A stretch of 34,657 nucleotides of DNA from an uncultured Flavobacteriales bacterium (GTDB lineage Bacteria > Bacteroidota > Bacteroidia > Palsa-965), in NCBI GenBank assembly GCA_903873905.1, contig CAIQQJ010000035.1, positions 1-34,657 of the forward strand, given 5' to 3'. Positions within the stretch are counted from its first letter, which is position 1. Each line of letters starts with the position of its first letter. Positions 22,190 to 30,637 of this stretch are shown piece after piece. The notes below the pieces were generated by a model. That model made no database searches. It worked only from the letters and a program-made list of their open reading frames with translations, and had not been told where the DNA came from. The translations under genes were made by a program, and so were the position numbers.

Positions 22190-22434
22190 TTGATGGTTAT
22201 TCTTTGTATAAAAGTAAAGTAAAATCGCAGGCGTAATTTGGTAGGTATAGGAAATGTTAGGAGGATGAGGCGTTGTAAGTTCGACTTCAAAAAAGCAGGG
22301 TTCGTCGATAATTAAAAAAATAGTTTAGAAAAATTCCTAAAAACCATGACATTCCTGCTTTTTAAATAATTTTTACTTTGTATATTGTGGGTAGCAAATA
22401 GTTAGTCCCCTATACTCATAAATTTTATCGGAAA

Positions 22435-23580
22435 ATGAAAAGTAAACCCCTTACTTTCCTTCTGGCAATTATTGTCAGTCTACTCATCAATCAAACTTTA
22501 TTCGCCCAGAATGTTGGCATTAACGCCACGGGAGCAACACCCAACGCCTCAGCCGGTTTGGATGTTGATTTTACCAATATGGGGATACTCATTCCTAGAA
22601 TGACAACAGCGCAACGCAATGCAGTTGCCACCCCAGCCACCAGTTTGATGATCTTCAACACAACAACAAACTGCTTGGAAATTTACATTGGCGGCTGGCA
22701 AAGTATTTACTGCGGATGTTTAGCTGCTCCTACTGCTCCTGTTGCAAATGCTGCATCAAGTGTATTGGTAAATGGATTCACGGCTAACTGGGCTTCTGCT
22801 ACAGGGGCAACTGGTTATTTTCTCGATGTGGCAACGGACATTGGCTTTACACTATTTGTTGCAGGATATAATAATCTTAATGTCGGTAATGTAACGGGGT
22901 ATAGCGTTAGCGGTTTAACATGTGGAGTTACCTATTATTACAGAGTGCGTGCAATGAATCTTTGCGGTACAAGTGCAAATTCCAATATTATTACACAAGC
23001 AACAATTTCTTGTTGTCCGGCTTCATACGCAGTTACCAGTATTGCATTTGCGCCGATTGCCGGTGTTGGAACAGGTGTTGTATTGAGTGATGATCAAACC
23101 AGTACTGCTTTGCCTATCGGGTTTAATTTCTGTTTTTACGGAACAACCTATACACAATTTGTAATTTCTTCCAACGGTTTTATTTCTTTTGATTTAGCCG
23201 CTCCCAATGGATGTTGTAGTGGTGTTGCAACACCGAGTGCCGGTTTACCAAACAATGCCGTTTCAGTCTGCTGGACTGACTTATATCCTCCAGGTGGCGG
23301 AAGTGTTGATTATTTTGTTTCAGGTGTATCACCTAACCGAAAGTTAGTGGTGAGATGGAATAGTGTTCCTGAATATAGCTGCGGAGGCAATTTTAATGGG
23401 CAGATCATCTTGTGTGAAACCACGAATGTAATTGAGACGCACACTACCTCTTGTAATATGGTTTGTCATACGATGGAAGTGGGTGTTGAAAATTCAACAG
23501 GCACATTAGGAACAGGTGCTCCTGCACGGAATACTGCCACTAATCCAGTTTTCGTCAATGAAGCTTGGAGATTTCAATAA
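22435..23580 (+). CDS. Secreted Cys-rich protein with fibronectin type III domain
   Basis: This is a 381-residue exported protein. The signal peptide ends TLFAQ|NVGIN (about residue 25). Residues 26-90 are a Bacteroidetes surface-protein head (ASAGLDVDFTNMGILIPRMTTAQRNAV ... IFNTTTNCLEIY). Residues about 99-186 are one fibronectin type III domain (FTANWASATGATGYFLDVATD ... YYYRVRAMNLCG). The last 190 residues form a Cys-rich beta-sandwich-like domain (GFNFCFYGTTYTQFVISSNGFISFD, CWTDLYPPGGGSVDYFVSG) of a type common in Bacteroidetes surface proteins. It ends EAWRFQ with no T9SS sorting domain and no lipobox. It leads a three-gene run with gaps of about 30 bases. The function is unknown. Confidence 0.85.
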   Translation: MKSKPLTFLLAIIVSLLINQTLFAQNVGINATGATPNASAGLDVDFTNMGILIPRMTTAQRNAVATPATSLMIFNTTTNCLEIYIGGWQSIYCGCLAAPTAPVANAASSVLVNGFTANWASATGATGYFLDVATDIGFTLFVAGYNNLNVGNVTGYSVSGLTCGVTYYYRVRAMNLCGTSANSNIITQATISCCPASYAVTSIAFAPIAGVGTGVVLSDDQTSTALPIGFNFCFYGTTYTQFVISSNGFISFDLAAPNGCCSGVATPSAGLPNNAVSVCWTDLYPPGGGSVDYFVSGVSPNRKLVVRWNSVPEYSCGGNFNGQIILCETTNVIETHTTSCNMVCHTMEVGVENSTGTLGTGAPARNTATNPVFVNEAWRFQ

Positions 23581-23613
23581 CGGTTATTCTTTAGAGATTG
23601 ATATTTGACAAAA

Positions 23614-24141
23614 ATGAAAATCATGAAAAATATAATTAGAAATGGAATGTTGTTGCTTGTATTGCTTGCAAGCAGCATCAGTTTGCGTGCCCAATCAGTT
23701 TCTGAAAGTGAAATTCCAACTGCTGTTCGTAAAACAATCAATACGCTTTACCCTACTGTTAAGGAAATAAAATGGGAACGAACAAAAAGCAATTCTTATT
23801 CTGCAGTTTTTTTATCTAATGGTTCGAAAACTACACTTGTTATAGATCCAAGTGGAAATGTTGTAACAGGAGACAATTCGAATTCAAACGTTGCGACAAA
23901 AACTTCAACTGACGTAAAAGCAACTTCTTCCAATACAACAACTTCATCTTCCAATATCAGTTACCAAGAAATCCCAATGAGTGTGAGAAAACAAATTGAA
24001 ACAAAGTGTAACCCTGCGGATATTTTGTCAGTGAATAAATTGAAGGATAAGGATGGAAACAATGTTTATGAATTTGACCTTGCTTCGATGAGAATAATGT
24101 ACAACGAACAAGGGACTTTACTGAATGAGTTTTCCAAATAA
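23614..24141 (+). CDS. Periplasmic/secreted protein with two PepSY-like modules
   Basis: This 175-residue protein has a signal peptide (MKNIIRNGMLLLVLLASSISLRAQS). Two similar modules follow. One is EIPTAVRKTINTLYPTVKEIKWER...YSAVFLSNGSKTTLVIDPSGNVV. The other is EIPMSVRKQIETKCNPADILSVNKLKDKDGNNVYEFDL..MRIMYNEQGTLL. Between them is a Ser/Thr/Asn-rich linker. The IP..VR..I pattern and the following strands are those of the PepSY-like (BLIP-like) family, which is common in Bacteroidetes and without a settled role. The start could be 23614 or the ATG at 23623; the in-frame TTG at 23605 is unlikely. It lies 33 bases after the FN3 gene and 29 before the next gene. Confidence 0.8.
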   Translation: MKIMKNIIRNGMLLLVLLASSISLRAQSVSESEIPTAVRKTINTLYPTVKEIKWERTKSNSYSAVFLSNGSKTTLVIDPSGNVVTGDNSNSNVATKTSTDVKATSSNTTTSSSNISYQEIPMSVRKQIETKCNPADILSVNKLKDKDGNNVYEFDLASMRIMYNEQGTLLNEFSK

Positions 24142-24170
24142 AAGTGAAACAATCTTGAATTGATTTGTAA

Positions 24171-25766
24171 ATGAAAAAGGTGAAAAGGAATCAACTCATT
24201 CTGAAAACAATTTTTATTTTGGGAACATTTCCCACTATCGCTTTTTCCCAAGGCCTGATTAATAATGGCTCGCATATTGTTATTTCTTCCGGTTCTAATA
24301 TTGTTGTCAATACTGCAGGAACAGGAAATTATTTGAGTCAGTCAGGTGGATTGATTCATAACAGTTCGGTTGGAGGAATTATTAAGGTAATGGGAAACTG
24401 GACAAATAATGCTGCTAATGTTGCCTTTGCAAATGACGGATCAACAGTTATTCTTTCAGGTGTAAATCAATCCATCGCAGGGAGCAACTCTACCACTTTT
24501 TATAATCTCACCTTACAAGGCACAGGAACCAAAACATTGAATGTGAATACTACTGTTGGAGGAATTGCAACATTGACAGGAGTATTATCATTGACAACAT
24601 TACCGTTGGTTCTCAATAGTAATGTGCTTACGGTTTCAAATCCAGCAGCAGGTGCAATTACCAATACTACAGGATATATTCAAAGTGAAACAAATGTTGC
24701 ATTAAATCCCAGTCAAGTAAAATGGATTGTTGGAACAACTTCAGGATCGCACATCATTCCTTTTGGTTTGGCTGCGGCTCAAATTCCATTCACGATGAAT
24801 ATAACTTCGGCAATGTCTTCAGTAGCGTCGTACGTTATTGTTTCTACACGGCCAACGGTTGCAACCAATAACACGCCATGGTCATCCACCGTTACACATA
24901 TGTATGACCCAACAATCGGAGGTGATGGTTCTGTTCAAGCTGTAATAGATAGATGGTGGGATTTAACTTGGAGCAATGCTGCCACAGCAACTCTTACTTT
25001 TTCTTACAGAGGTGCTGAAAACACCTTGAATGCTCCTTATAATTCAGGAAATCTTGGTGCTCAATATTGGGCTGCCGGATGGCTTCCTGATAATTCAAAC
25101 ATTGGCTCTACACTTGCTGTTCTCGCTGGTGTAGGGACTGTTACTGCTTCTGGTGTTGCATTTGTAGCTGCTACCTACCGACCAATGGTTCTTACATCTG
25201 TAAACGCACCGCTTCCAATTGAACTACTCAGTTTTGCAGCCAATTGTAATTCTTCTTCAGAAATTATTTCTTGGTCAACCGCAACGGAAAATAATAATGA
25301 TTTCTTTTCCATTGAGAAAAGCGAGGATGGAAATAATTTCAATGTCATTGGACAAGTAAATGGTTCTGGAACAAGTTCGCAGGTTCATCATTATTCATTT
25401 GCAGATCCTGTTCCTGTATTGTCAACAGTTTATTATCGTCTTCGACAAACGGATTTTAATGGAACCAGCACGGAATCCACCATAATAACGGGGGAAACTT
25501 GTAATGGGAATATTAATACAATAGATGCATTTGCTTCAGGGTCTGAAATAAATATTTCTTTAAATGTCATCGAGGCATCTGAATACAACATTGCTGTTTT
25601 TGATATGCAAGGAAAAAAATATGGTGAAGAAAATGTTTCTGCTGCACAAGGATCAAATCACTTTTTGTTGAATGGAAATATTCTTGCTGCTGGAATTTAT
25701 CTTGTACGTGTAACAGGAGTTGACGGAAAATGTTACAGCAAAAAAGTAATGCTTACGCAAGATTAA
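24171..25766 (+). CDS. T9SS-sorted secreted beta-rich protein
   Basis: This is a 531-residue exported protein. The signal peptide ends PTIAFSQ (about residue 27). The next 300 residues are Gly/Asn/Thr/Val-rich short strands (GLINNGSHIVISSGSNIVVN, TVILSGVNQSIAGSNSTTFYNLTLQGTGTKTL), suggesting a beta-helix or adhesin-like stalk. Residues about 347-440 form the module common before sorting domains (LPIELLSFAANCNSSSEIISWSTATENNNDFFSIEKSEDG). The end (EYNIAVFDMQGKKYG ... LAAGIYLVRVTGVDGKCYSKKVMLTQD) is a T9SS type A sorting domain. It is the last of three closely spaced genes and has a shared terminator behind it. No catalytic motif is seen. Confidence 0.88.
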   Translation: MKKVKRNQLILKTIFILGTFPTIAFSQGLINNGSHIVISSGSNIVVNTAGTGNYLSQSGGLIHNSSVGGIIKVMGNWTNNAANVAFANDGSTVILSGVNQSIAGSNSTTFYNLTLQGTGTKTLNVNTTVGGIATLTGVLSLTTLPLVLNSNVLTVSNPAAGAITNTTGYIQSETNVALNPSQVKWIVGTTSGSHIIPFGLAAAQIPFTMNITSAMSSVASYVIVSTRPTVATNNTPWSSTVTHMYDPTIGGDGSVQAVIDRWWDLTWSNAATATLTFSYRGAENTLNAPYNSGNLGAQYWAAGWLPDNSNIGSTLAVLAGVGTVTASGVAFVAATYRPMVLTSVNAPLPIELLSFAANCNSSSEIISWSTATENNNDFFSIEKSEDGNNFNVIGQVNGSGTSSQVHHYSFADPVPVLSTVYYRLRQTDFNGTSTESTIITGETCNGNINTIDAFASGSEINISLNVIEASEYNIAVFDMQGKKYGEENVSAAQGSNHFLLNGNILAAGIYLVRVTGVDGKCYSKKVMLTQD

Positions 25767-25771
25767 TTTGC

Positions 25772-25811
25772 AAATGAAAACTGCCACCTTTTACAGTAGC
25801 AGTTTTCATTT
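25772..25811. terminator. Bidirectional terminator between the T9SS gene and the RND pump gene
   Basis: AAATGAAAACTGC (25772-25784) pairs perfectly over thirteen bases with GCAGTTTTCATTT (25799-25811), with a 14-base loop. A-rich and T-rich arm ends serve both directions. It is 5 bases after one gene and 22 bases from the end of the convergent one. Confidence 0.8.
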
Positions 25812-25832
25812 ATCCCAAAGCCTATTGATTTA

Positions 25833-28800
25833 TTAATTGTGATGGTGATGTGGCGGGTCATGATGTGTGTTGCTGCCATCGTCAACGCTATTCGGAATGA
25901 ATATTTCGGAAGGAGTTGTGTGAACTGAACCAGTAGTTTTTGTTTCTCCTTTTCCAAATAGTTTTCTCAATTTCCTTCCTGCGTTATCTGAAAGCAAATA
26001 CATAACTGGAAGAACGATGAGTGTAAGGACCGTCGCAAAACTCAAGCCGTAAATCATGGTCCAGGAAAGTGGTCCCCAGAATGCAACACTATCACCACCA
26101 ATAAAAATGTGTGGATTGAAATCGCTGAACAATGTTGCGAAGTCAATGTTGAGTCCAATTGCAAGTGGAATCAATCCAAGTATGGTTGCTGTTGCTGTCA
26201 ACAACACAGGAGTCATTCTTGTTTTTCCAGCTTCTACGATTGCTTCTTTCAAATCCATTCCACGTTCTCGAAGAATGTCAATGAATTCCACAATGAGAAT
26301 ACCATTTCGCACCACAATTCCTGCAAGCGCAACAATTCCAACACCCGTCATTACAACTGAAACATTCATTCCAAAAATTGCAAGTCCAAGGAAAACTCCA
26401 ATGACGCTGAAAATAATTTCACTTAGAATGATAATTGTTTTTCCAATGGAGTTGAATTGTGTGATGAGAATTAAAACGATAATGCCAATAGAAGAAAGCA
26501 ATGCTCCACCGAGAAATGATGCTGTTTCTGCCTGTTCTACTTTCTGTCCACCCATATTCACTTCCACACCTGGAGGAAGATGTGATAATTTCCAAAGATC
26601 AACTTGTGCACGCACTTCGTCGGCAACTTCATTTGCATTGTAACCGGAAAGTACATTCGATTCTAAAGTGATAATTCGTTTCTGTGCTTTGCGTTTTACT
26701 CCGCCATAACTAACATCATATCTAATGTCAGCAAAGGAGGAGAGCGGAACGTTTCGAATTGCACCACCCATGTTCATGTCTCGGTAAGTCAATTTTAAAT
26801 TGCGAAGCGCATTGAGATCATTGCGTTGATCTTGTCGGTATCGAACCATGATTGGATATTCATCATTCTCATCACGGAATTTTGAAGCCTCCACACCCAT
26901 CAAACCATTTCGCAATTCACCTCCGATTTGTGCAGTGGAAATTCCTTCACGGTTGGCGCGTTCACGATTGATTGAAAAAACAATTTCAGGTTTGCTTGCA
27001 ACGATGTCACTTTTTAATTTTTCTACTCCTAAAACTCTTATGGTATCGTTTTCTAGATATTTCTTGAGTGTTGTGTCAGCTGCAATGAGATCCTCGAGTT
27101 TGTCGCCAGTGATTTCAATACTGATTGCTTTTCCAACGGAAGGGCCACCTTGTTCTTGTTCAGCAACAATTTCAGCTCCGGGAATTTTATTTTCCGCGAA
27201 AGATTTTTGTACTCGTTGAAGAATTGAACGTGTTGATTTTCCATTTCTTTTTGCAAATTCTGTAAATGCAACAGTGACTTTTGCCTTGTGGGGTTGAATG
27301 GAAATGTCATTTGCGCGAGGATCACCTGCGCCGAAAGCAACATTCGCAATGATGGAAGTTACCATATCAGAATCATTTCCGATTTCTTTGCGAATTCGTT
27401 CTTCCACTTCCTTGGCAACAGCATTTGTTTTTATCTGGTCTGTTCCAACCGGCATTTCAATATAGGTGTAAATGAAATTCGGATCTGCTATCGGAAAAAA
27501 GTCGACTTTCGGTTGTCTGGCCATAAGCATGAAAAGAGAAAGGAAAAACAACACTACAGTTGATGAAAGAATTGTTTTTGGATGATTGATGGACCAAGTT
27601 AATTTTCTTCCGTACCAATTTCTGAATCGCGGCCACAAGTTTTCTTGAAATGCGAAAATCCAACGACGCAAAATATAGTGATGCAATAGAACAAGTCCGT
27701 AAAGAATCAACATAAAATTTCCAAGACCACGTGCAATAAAAACATAAGCTATAATTGCAAGGAGTGCGGTAAGAATTGAATATGTTTTTAGCCAACGCGG
27801 CCACTTAGTGTTTTTCGCAGTTTTAGAATCATAATGACGCATGAATGTTGCAGCAAATACAGGATTGATAATATACGCTACCAGCAATGAAGCAAGAAGT
27901 GTTATAATCATTGTAACCGGCAAATAGAACATGAACTTTCCGATCATTCCTCCCCAAAATGCCAATGGAATAAATGGTGCAAGTGTTGTTAGTGTTCCAG
28001 AAAGCACGGGAAGAAAAACTTCTCCTGCAGCAAGTTTTGCAGCTTTTATTATTCCAAGGCCACTGTTCTCAAGAAAAATTCGATGCGTGTTTTCAATCAC
28101 TACAATTGCATCATCAACAACAATTCCGAGTGCAAGTAGAAATGCGAAAAGTACAATCATGTTCATCGACCATCCCATTGCATAGATTACCATGAACGCA
28201 ACGGCCATAGACAATGGAACTGACAATGCAACGAAAAATGAATTTGTTGCGCCCATGAAAAACATGAGCACGATAATAACAAGAATGAATCCGATGATGA
28301 TGGTATTGATAAGATCGTGCAACGTAGTTCTTGTACGGCTCGATTGATCACCAGTAATTGTAACCTTAAGGTCGTCAGGAATTTCTTTTGATGCAGTCAT
28401 TTTTGTGACGAGATCATTGATGCCATCGGAAGCGTTAATCAAATTTTCTCCTGAACGTTTAATGATGTTAAGTGTGATTACATCTTTTCCTTCCAACCGT
28501 GCGTAACTTTCTTTTTCCTTATTTCCATCAATCACATCAGCAACATTTTGCAAATAAATTTTTGCACCTGCCTGTGAACCGACAATGATTTGTTTTATTT
28601 CATCCACGGTCTTGAATTCATTCTTGATGGAAAGTGAGCGTTTCATTCCATCGGTTGTAACTGTACCACTGGAAATGGTCATGTTTTCCATTTGAATGGC
28701 TCGTTGAATATCACCAAGCGTTAATTGAGCAGCTTGCATTTTGTACATGTCAACATCTACCTGAATTTCACGATCGAGCGCTCCAACCATATCCACGCGC

Positions 28801-29330
28801 GTAATTTCTTTCATGGATTCAATGTGATCCTTCACATCATCTGCAACACGTTTTAATTTTTTCAAATCATCACCTGCGATGTTCACATTCATGATTGGAA
28901 TTTCAGAAAGATTCATTTCCTGAACATTTGGTCCAGAAGTGAGTTTTTCAGGAAGATCTTTTTTCGCCTTGTCAATTGCATCCTTAACTTTTTGCAAAGC
29001 GACTTCCGTTTCAACATTTGTATTGAATTCCACAATTACGCTGCAGAAATCCTGAATGGAATTGCTGGTAATTTTCTTTACACCGGAAATTGACTTGACT
29101 TGTTTTTCAATTGGTTTGGCAACAAGATTCTCCATATCTGTTGGAGAAGTTCCTGCATAAACAGTCGTGCAGAAAATGATTGGAACTTTTACTTCAGGAA
29201 AATTTTCTTTCGGAAGTTTGTTGTAAAAATTATACCCGAGCAGGGCGAGAAACGCAGTAAGGAGAAAGATGGTTGTCTTGTTATCAATGGACCAACTTGT
29301 CGGCTTAAATTCTTTTATTTTTTCTAACAT
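25833..29330 (-). CDS. RND efflux transporter, HAE-1-like (AcrB family)
   Basis: This 1165-residue inner-membrane pump exports drugs or other hydrophobic compounds by proton antiport. It has the two-repeat RND layout: TM1 (TIFLLTAFLALLGYNFYNKL), a porter domain, TM2-6, TM7 near 590, a second porter domain and TM8-12. The TM4 acidic pair is present (GIVVDDAIVVIENTHRI). In TM10 the usual Lys position reads Arg (AGIVVRNGILIVEF). Two features are unusual. A probable extra pair of helices (about residues 515-560) sits in the TM6-TM7 linker, and the C-terminus is His-rich (THHDPPHHHHN). At about 1165 residues it is longer than the 1040-1060 typical of AcrB. It is the last gene of the tetR-tolC-adaptor-pump locus. 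Confidence 0.94.
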   Translation of the reverse strand: MLEKIKEFKPTSWSIDNKTTIFLLTAFLALLGYNFYNKLPKENFPEVKVPIIFCTTVYAGTSPTDMENLVAKPIEKQVKSISGVKKITSNSIQDFCSVIVEFNTNVETEVALQKVKDAIDKAKKDLPEKLTSGPNVQEMNLSEIPIMNVNIAGDDLKKLKRVADDVKDHIESMKEITRVDMVGALDREIQVDVDMYKMQAAQLTLGDIQRAIQMENMTISSGTVTTDGMKRSLSIKNEFKTVDEIKQIIVGSQAGAKIYLQNVADVIDGNKEKESYARLEGKDVITLNIIKRSGENLINASDGINDLVTKMTASKEIPDDLKVTITGDQSSRTRTTLHDLINTIIIGFILVIIVLMFFMGATNSFFVALSVPLSMAVAFMVIYAMGWSMNMIVLFAFLLALGIVVDDAIVVIENTHRIFLENSGLGIIKAAKLAAGEVFLPVLSGTLTTLAPFIPLAFWGGMIGKFMFYLPVTMIITLLASLLVAYIINPVFAATFMRHYDSKTAKNTKWPRWLKTYSILTALLAIIAYVFIARGLGNFMLILYGLVLLHHYILRRWIFAFQENLWPRFRNWYGRKLTWSINHPKTILSSTVVLFFLSLFMLMARQPKVDFFPIADPNFIYTYIEMPVGTDQIKTNAVAKEVEERIRKEIGNDSDMVTSIIANVAFGAGDPRANDISIQPHKAKVTVAFTEFAKRNGKSTRSILQRVQKSFAENKIPGAEIVAEQEQGGPSVGKAISIEITGDKLEDLIAADTTLKKYLENDTIRVLGVEKLKSDIVASKPEIVFSINRERANREGISTAQIGGELRNGLMGVEASKFRDENDEYPIMVRYRQDQRNDLNALRNLKLTYRDMNMGGAIRNVPLSSFADIRYDVSYGGVKRKAQKRIITLESNVLSGYNANEVADEVRAQVDLWKLSHLPPGVEVNMGGQKVEQAETASFLGGALLSSIGIIVLILITQFNSIGKTIIILSEIIFSVIGVFLGLAIFGMNVSVVMTGVGIVALAGIVVRNGILIVEFIDILRERGMDLKEAIVEAGKTRMTPVLLTATATILGLIPLAIGLNIDFATLFSDFNPHIFIGGDSVAFWGPLSWTMIYGLSFATVLTLIVLPVMYLLSDNAGRKLRKLFGKGETKTTGSVHTTPSEIFIPNSVDDGSNTHHDPPHHHHN

Positions 29331-29369
29331 AACCTGTATTCGTATGATCGGTTAATTCGGACTTTAAAA

Positions 29370-30503
29370 TTATTTTACGGAAATCAAATCACCAGAATTT
29401 AAATCGGCATTTCCATCTGTGATGAGTTGGTCGCCAACTGCTAAGCCTGTGTTTATTTCAGCTGCACCATTATATGTTTTTTCAAAAGTTATATCACGTC
29501 TTGTTGCAGCCATTTTTCCATTCTTGTTTTTCAATGCGATGTAAACGAAGGTTTTTCCGTCTGATGTTTGCTGAATTGCACTAAGCGGAACAACAATGGC
29601 AGAGTCATTTGTGTAATCGGTAATTTTCACCACTGCAATCATGTTCGGAACAACATTTGGTTCGTTCGGAGGAAGAACCACTTCAATATTAAAAGTTCTG
29701 TTCACTTTATTGATGATGCGACCAGAATAGGTGATTTTTGATTTCAAGTTTTTATTCGCATCTGGAAAATAAAGATTGACATCATTTCCATTCTGAACTT
29801 TGGCAACGTAAGCTTCGGCAACTTCGCCCTTCACTCTGAGTTTGGAAGTGTTTACAATTACGATACTTGAAATTCCAGCCGCTCCAATTTCTCCCACTTT
29901 CATATTCACAGCGTCCACAATTCCATCCATTGGTGCTTTCAAGTTCGACATGCTAATTTGATCTTCCATTGCACTGATTTGTTTTTCAACCGCATCATAT
30001 TGTGTTTTGGATTGCAGATATTGGATTTCAGTTCCAATTTTCTGATCCCACAAATTTTTCTGTCGATTAAAAACGTCTTTCAAAAGATCGCGTTGTATTT
30101 TAAGAGCACCTAGTTGTTGTGTTAATGCAGCTGCATCAATTTGAGCAAGAATTTGTCCTGCCTGCACTTTGTCGCCTGCATGAACAAGAACACTTTTTAC
30201 GAGACCTGGCATTGTTGGTCCTACCGATACACTTTCGTCAGCATCTACTCTTCCTTGAATATCGATGGAGTGCTGAAAAGATTTTGTTTGTACAACAGAA
30301 ATGCGAACAGGCTTTCCGAAATCGCTGTGCGTTGTATCGCTTTTTGCAAGTTCTACTTTGAGATCGGTAATTTCCTTTCGGAGTTTCTCAAAGGCTTCCA
30401 TCTTGGTTTTGAGGTTGGCTTTGAGTTTCTCTTCTTTTGACTGTTGGCTGCAGGAAAATGCCAAAAAGGAAAAAATACTGATGAATGCAATTGTCTTTTT
30501 CAT
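29370..30503 (-). CDS. RND efflux periplasmic adaptor lipoprotein (HlyD/AcrA family)
   Basis: This 377-residue membrane fusion protein connects the RND pump to the outer-membrane channel. The N-terminus MKKTIAFISIFSFLAFSC carries a lipobox with Cys18. A short coiled coil follows (EEKLKANLKTKMEAFEKLRK). The lipoyl halves are VKSVLVHAGDKVQAGQILAQID and LKAPMDGIVDAVNMKVGEIG, with a helical hairpin between them (about residues 115-175). Beta-barrel and membrane-proximal domains run to SGDLISVK. Only 39 bases separate it from the pump gene, so the two are co-transcribed. The 134-base gap upstream, towards tolC, holds a nine-base inverted repeat (GTCTTGACA at 30575-30583 and its complement at 30618-30626). 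Confidence 0.93.
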   Translation of the reverse strand: MKKTIAFISIFSFLAFSCSQQSKEEKLKANLKTKMEAFEKLRKEITDLKVELAKSDTTHSDFGKPVRISVVQTKSFQHSIDIQGRVDADESVSVGPTMPGLVKSVLVHAGDKVQAGQILAQIDAAALTQQLGALKIQRDLLKDVFNRQKNLWDQKIGTEIQYLQSKTQYDAVEKQISAMEDQISMSNLKAPMDGIVDAVNMKVGEIGAAGISSIVIVNTSKLRVKGEVAEAYVAKVQNGNDVNLYFPDANKNLKSKITYSGRIINKVNRTFNIEVVLPPNEPNVVPNMIAVVKITDYTNDSAIVVPLSAIQQTSDGKTFVYIALKNKNGKMAATRRDITFEKTYNGAAEINTGLAVGDQLITDGNADLNSGDLISVK

Positions 30504-30637
30504 AATAGAATTTATTGTCGCGGATGATTTTTAGTAGTTCAAGATTTTTGTTCAATTATTTATCACCCTGAGTAGTCTTGACAATCTGTGATATTAATTT
30601 TTATAATTTATTTTTTATGTCAAGACGTATCAAAGGA

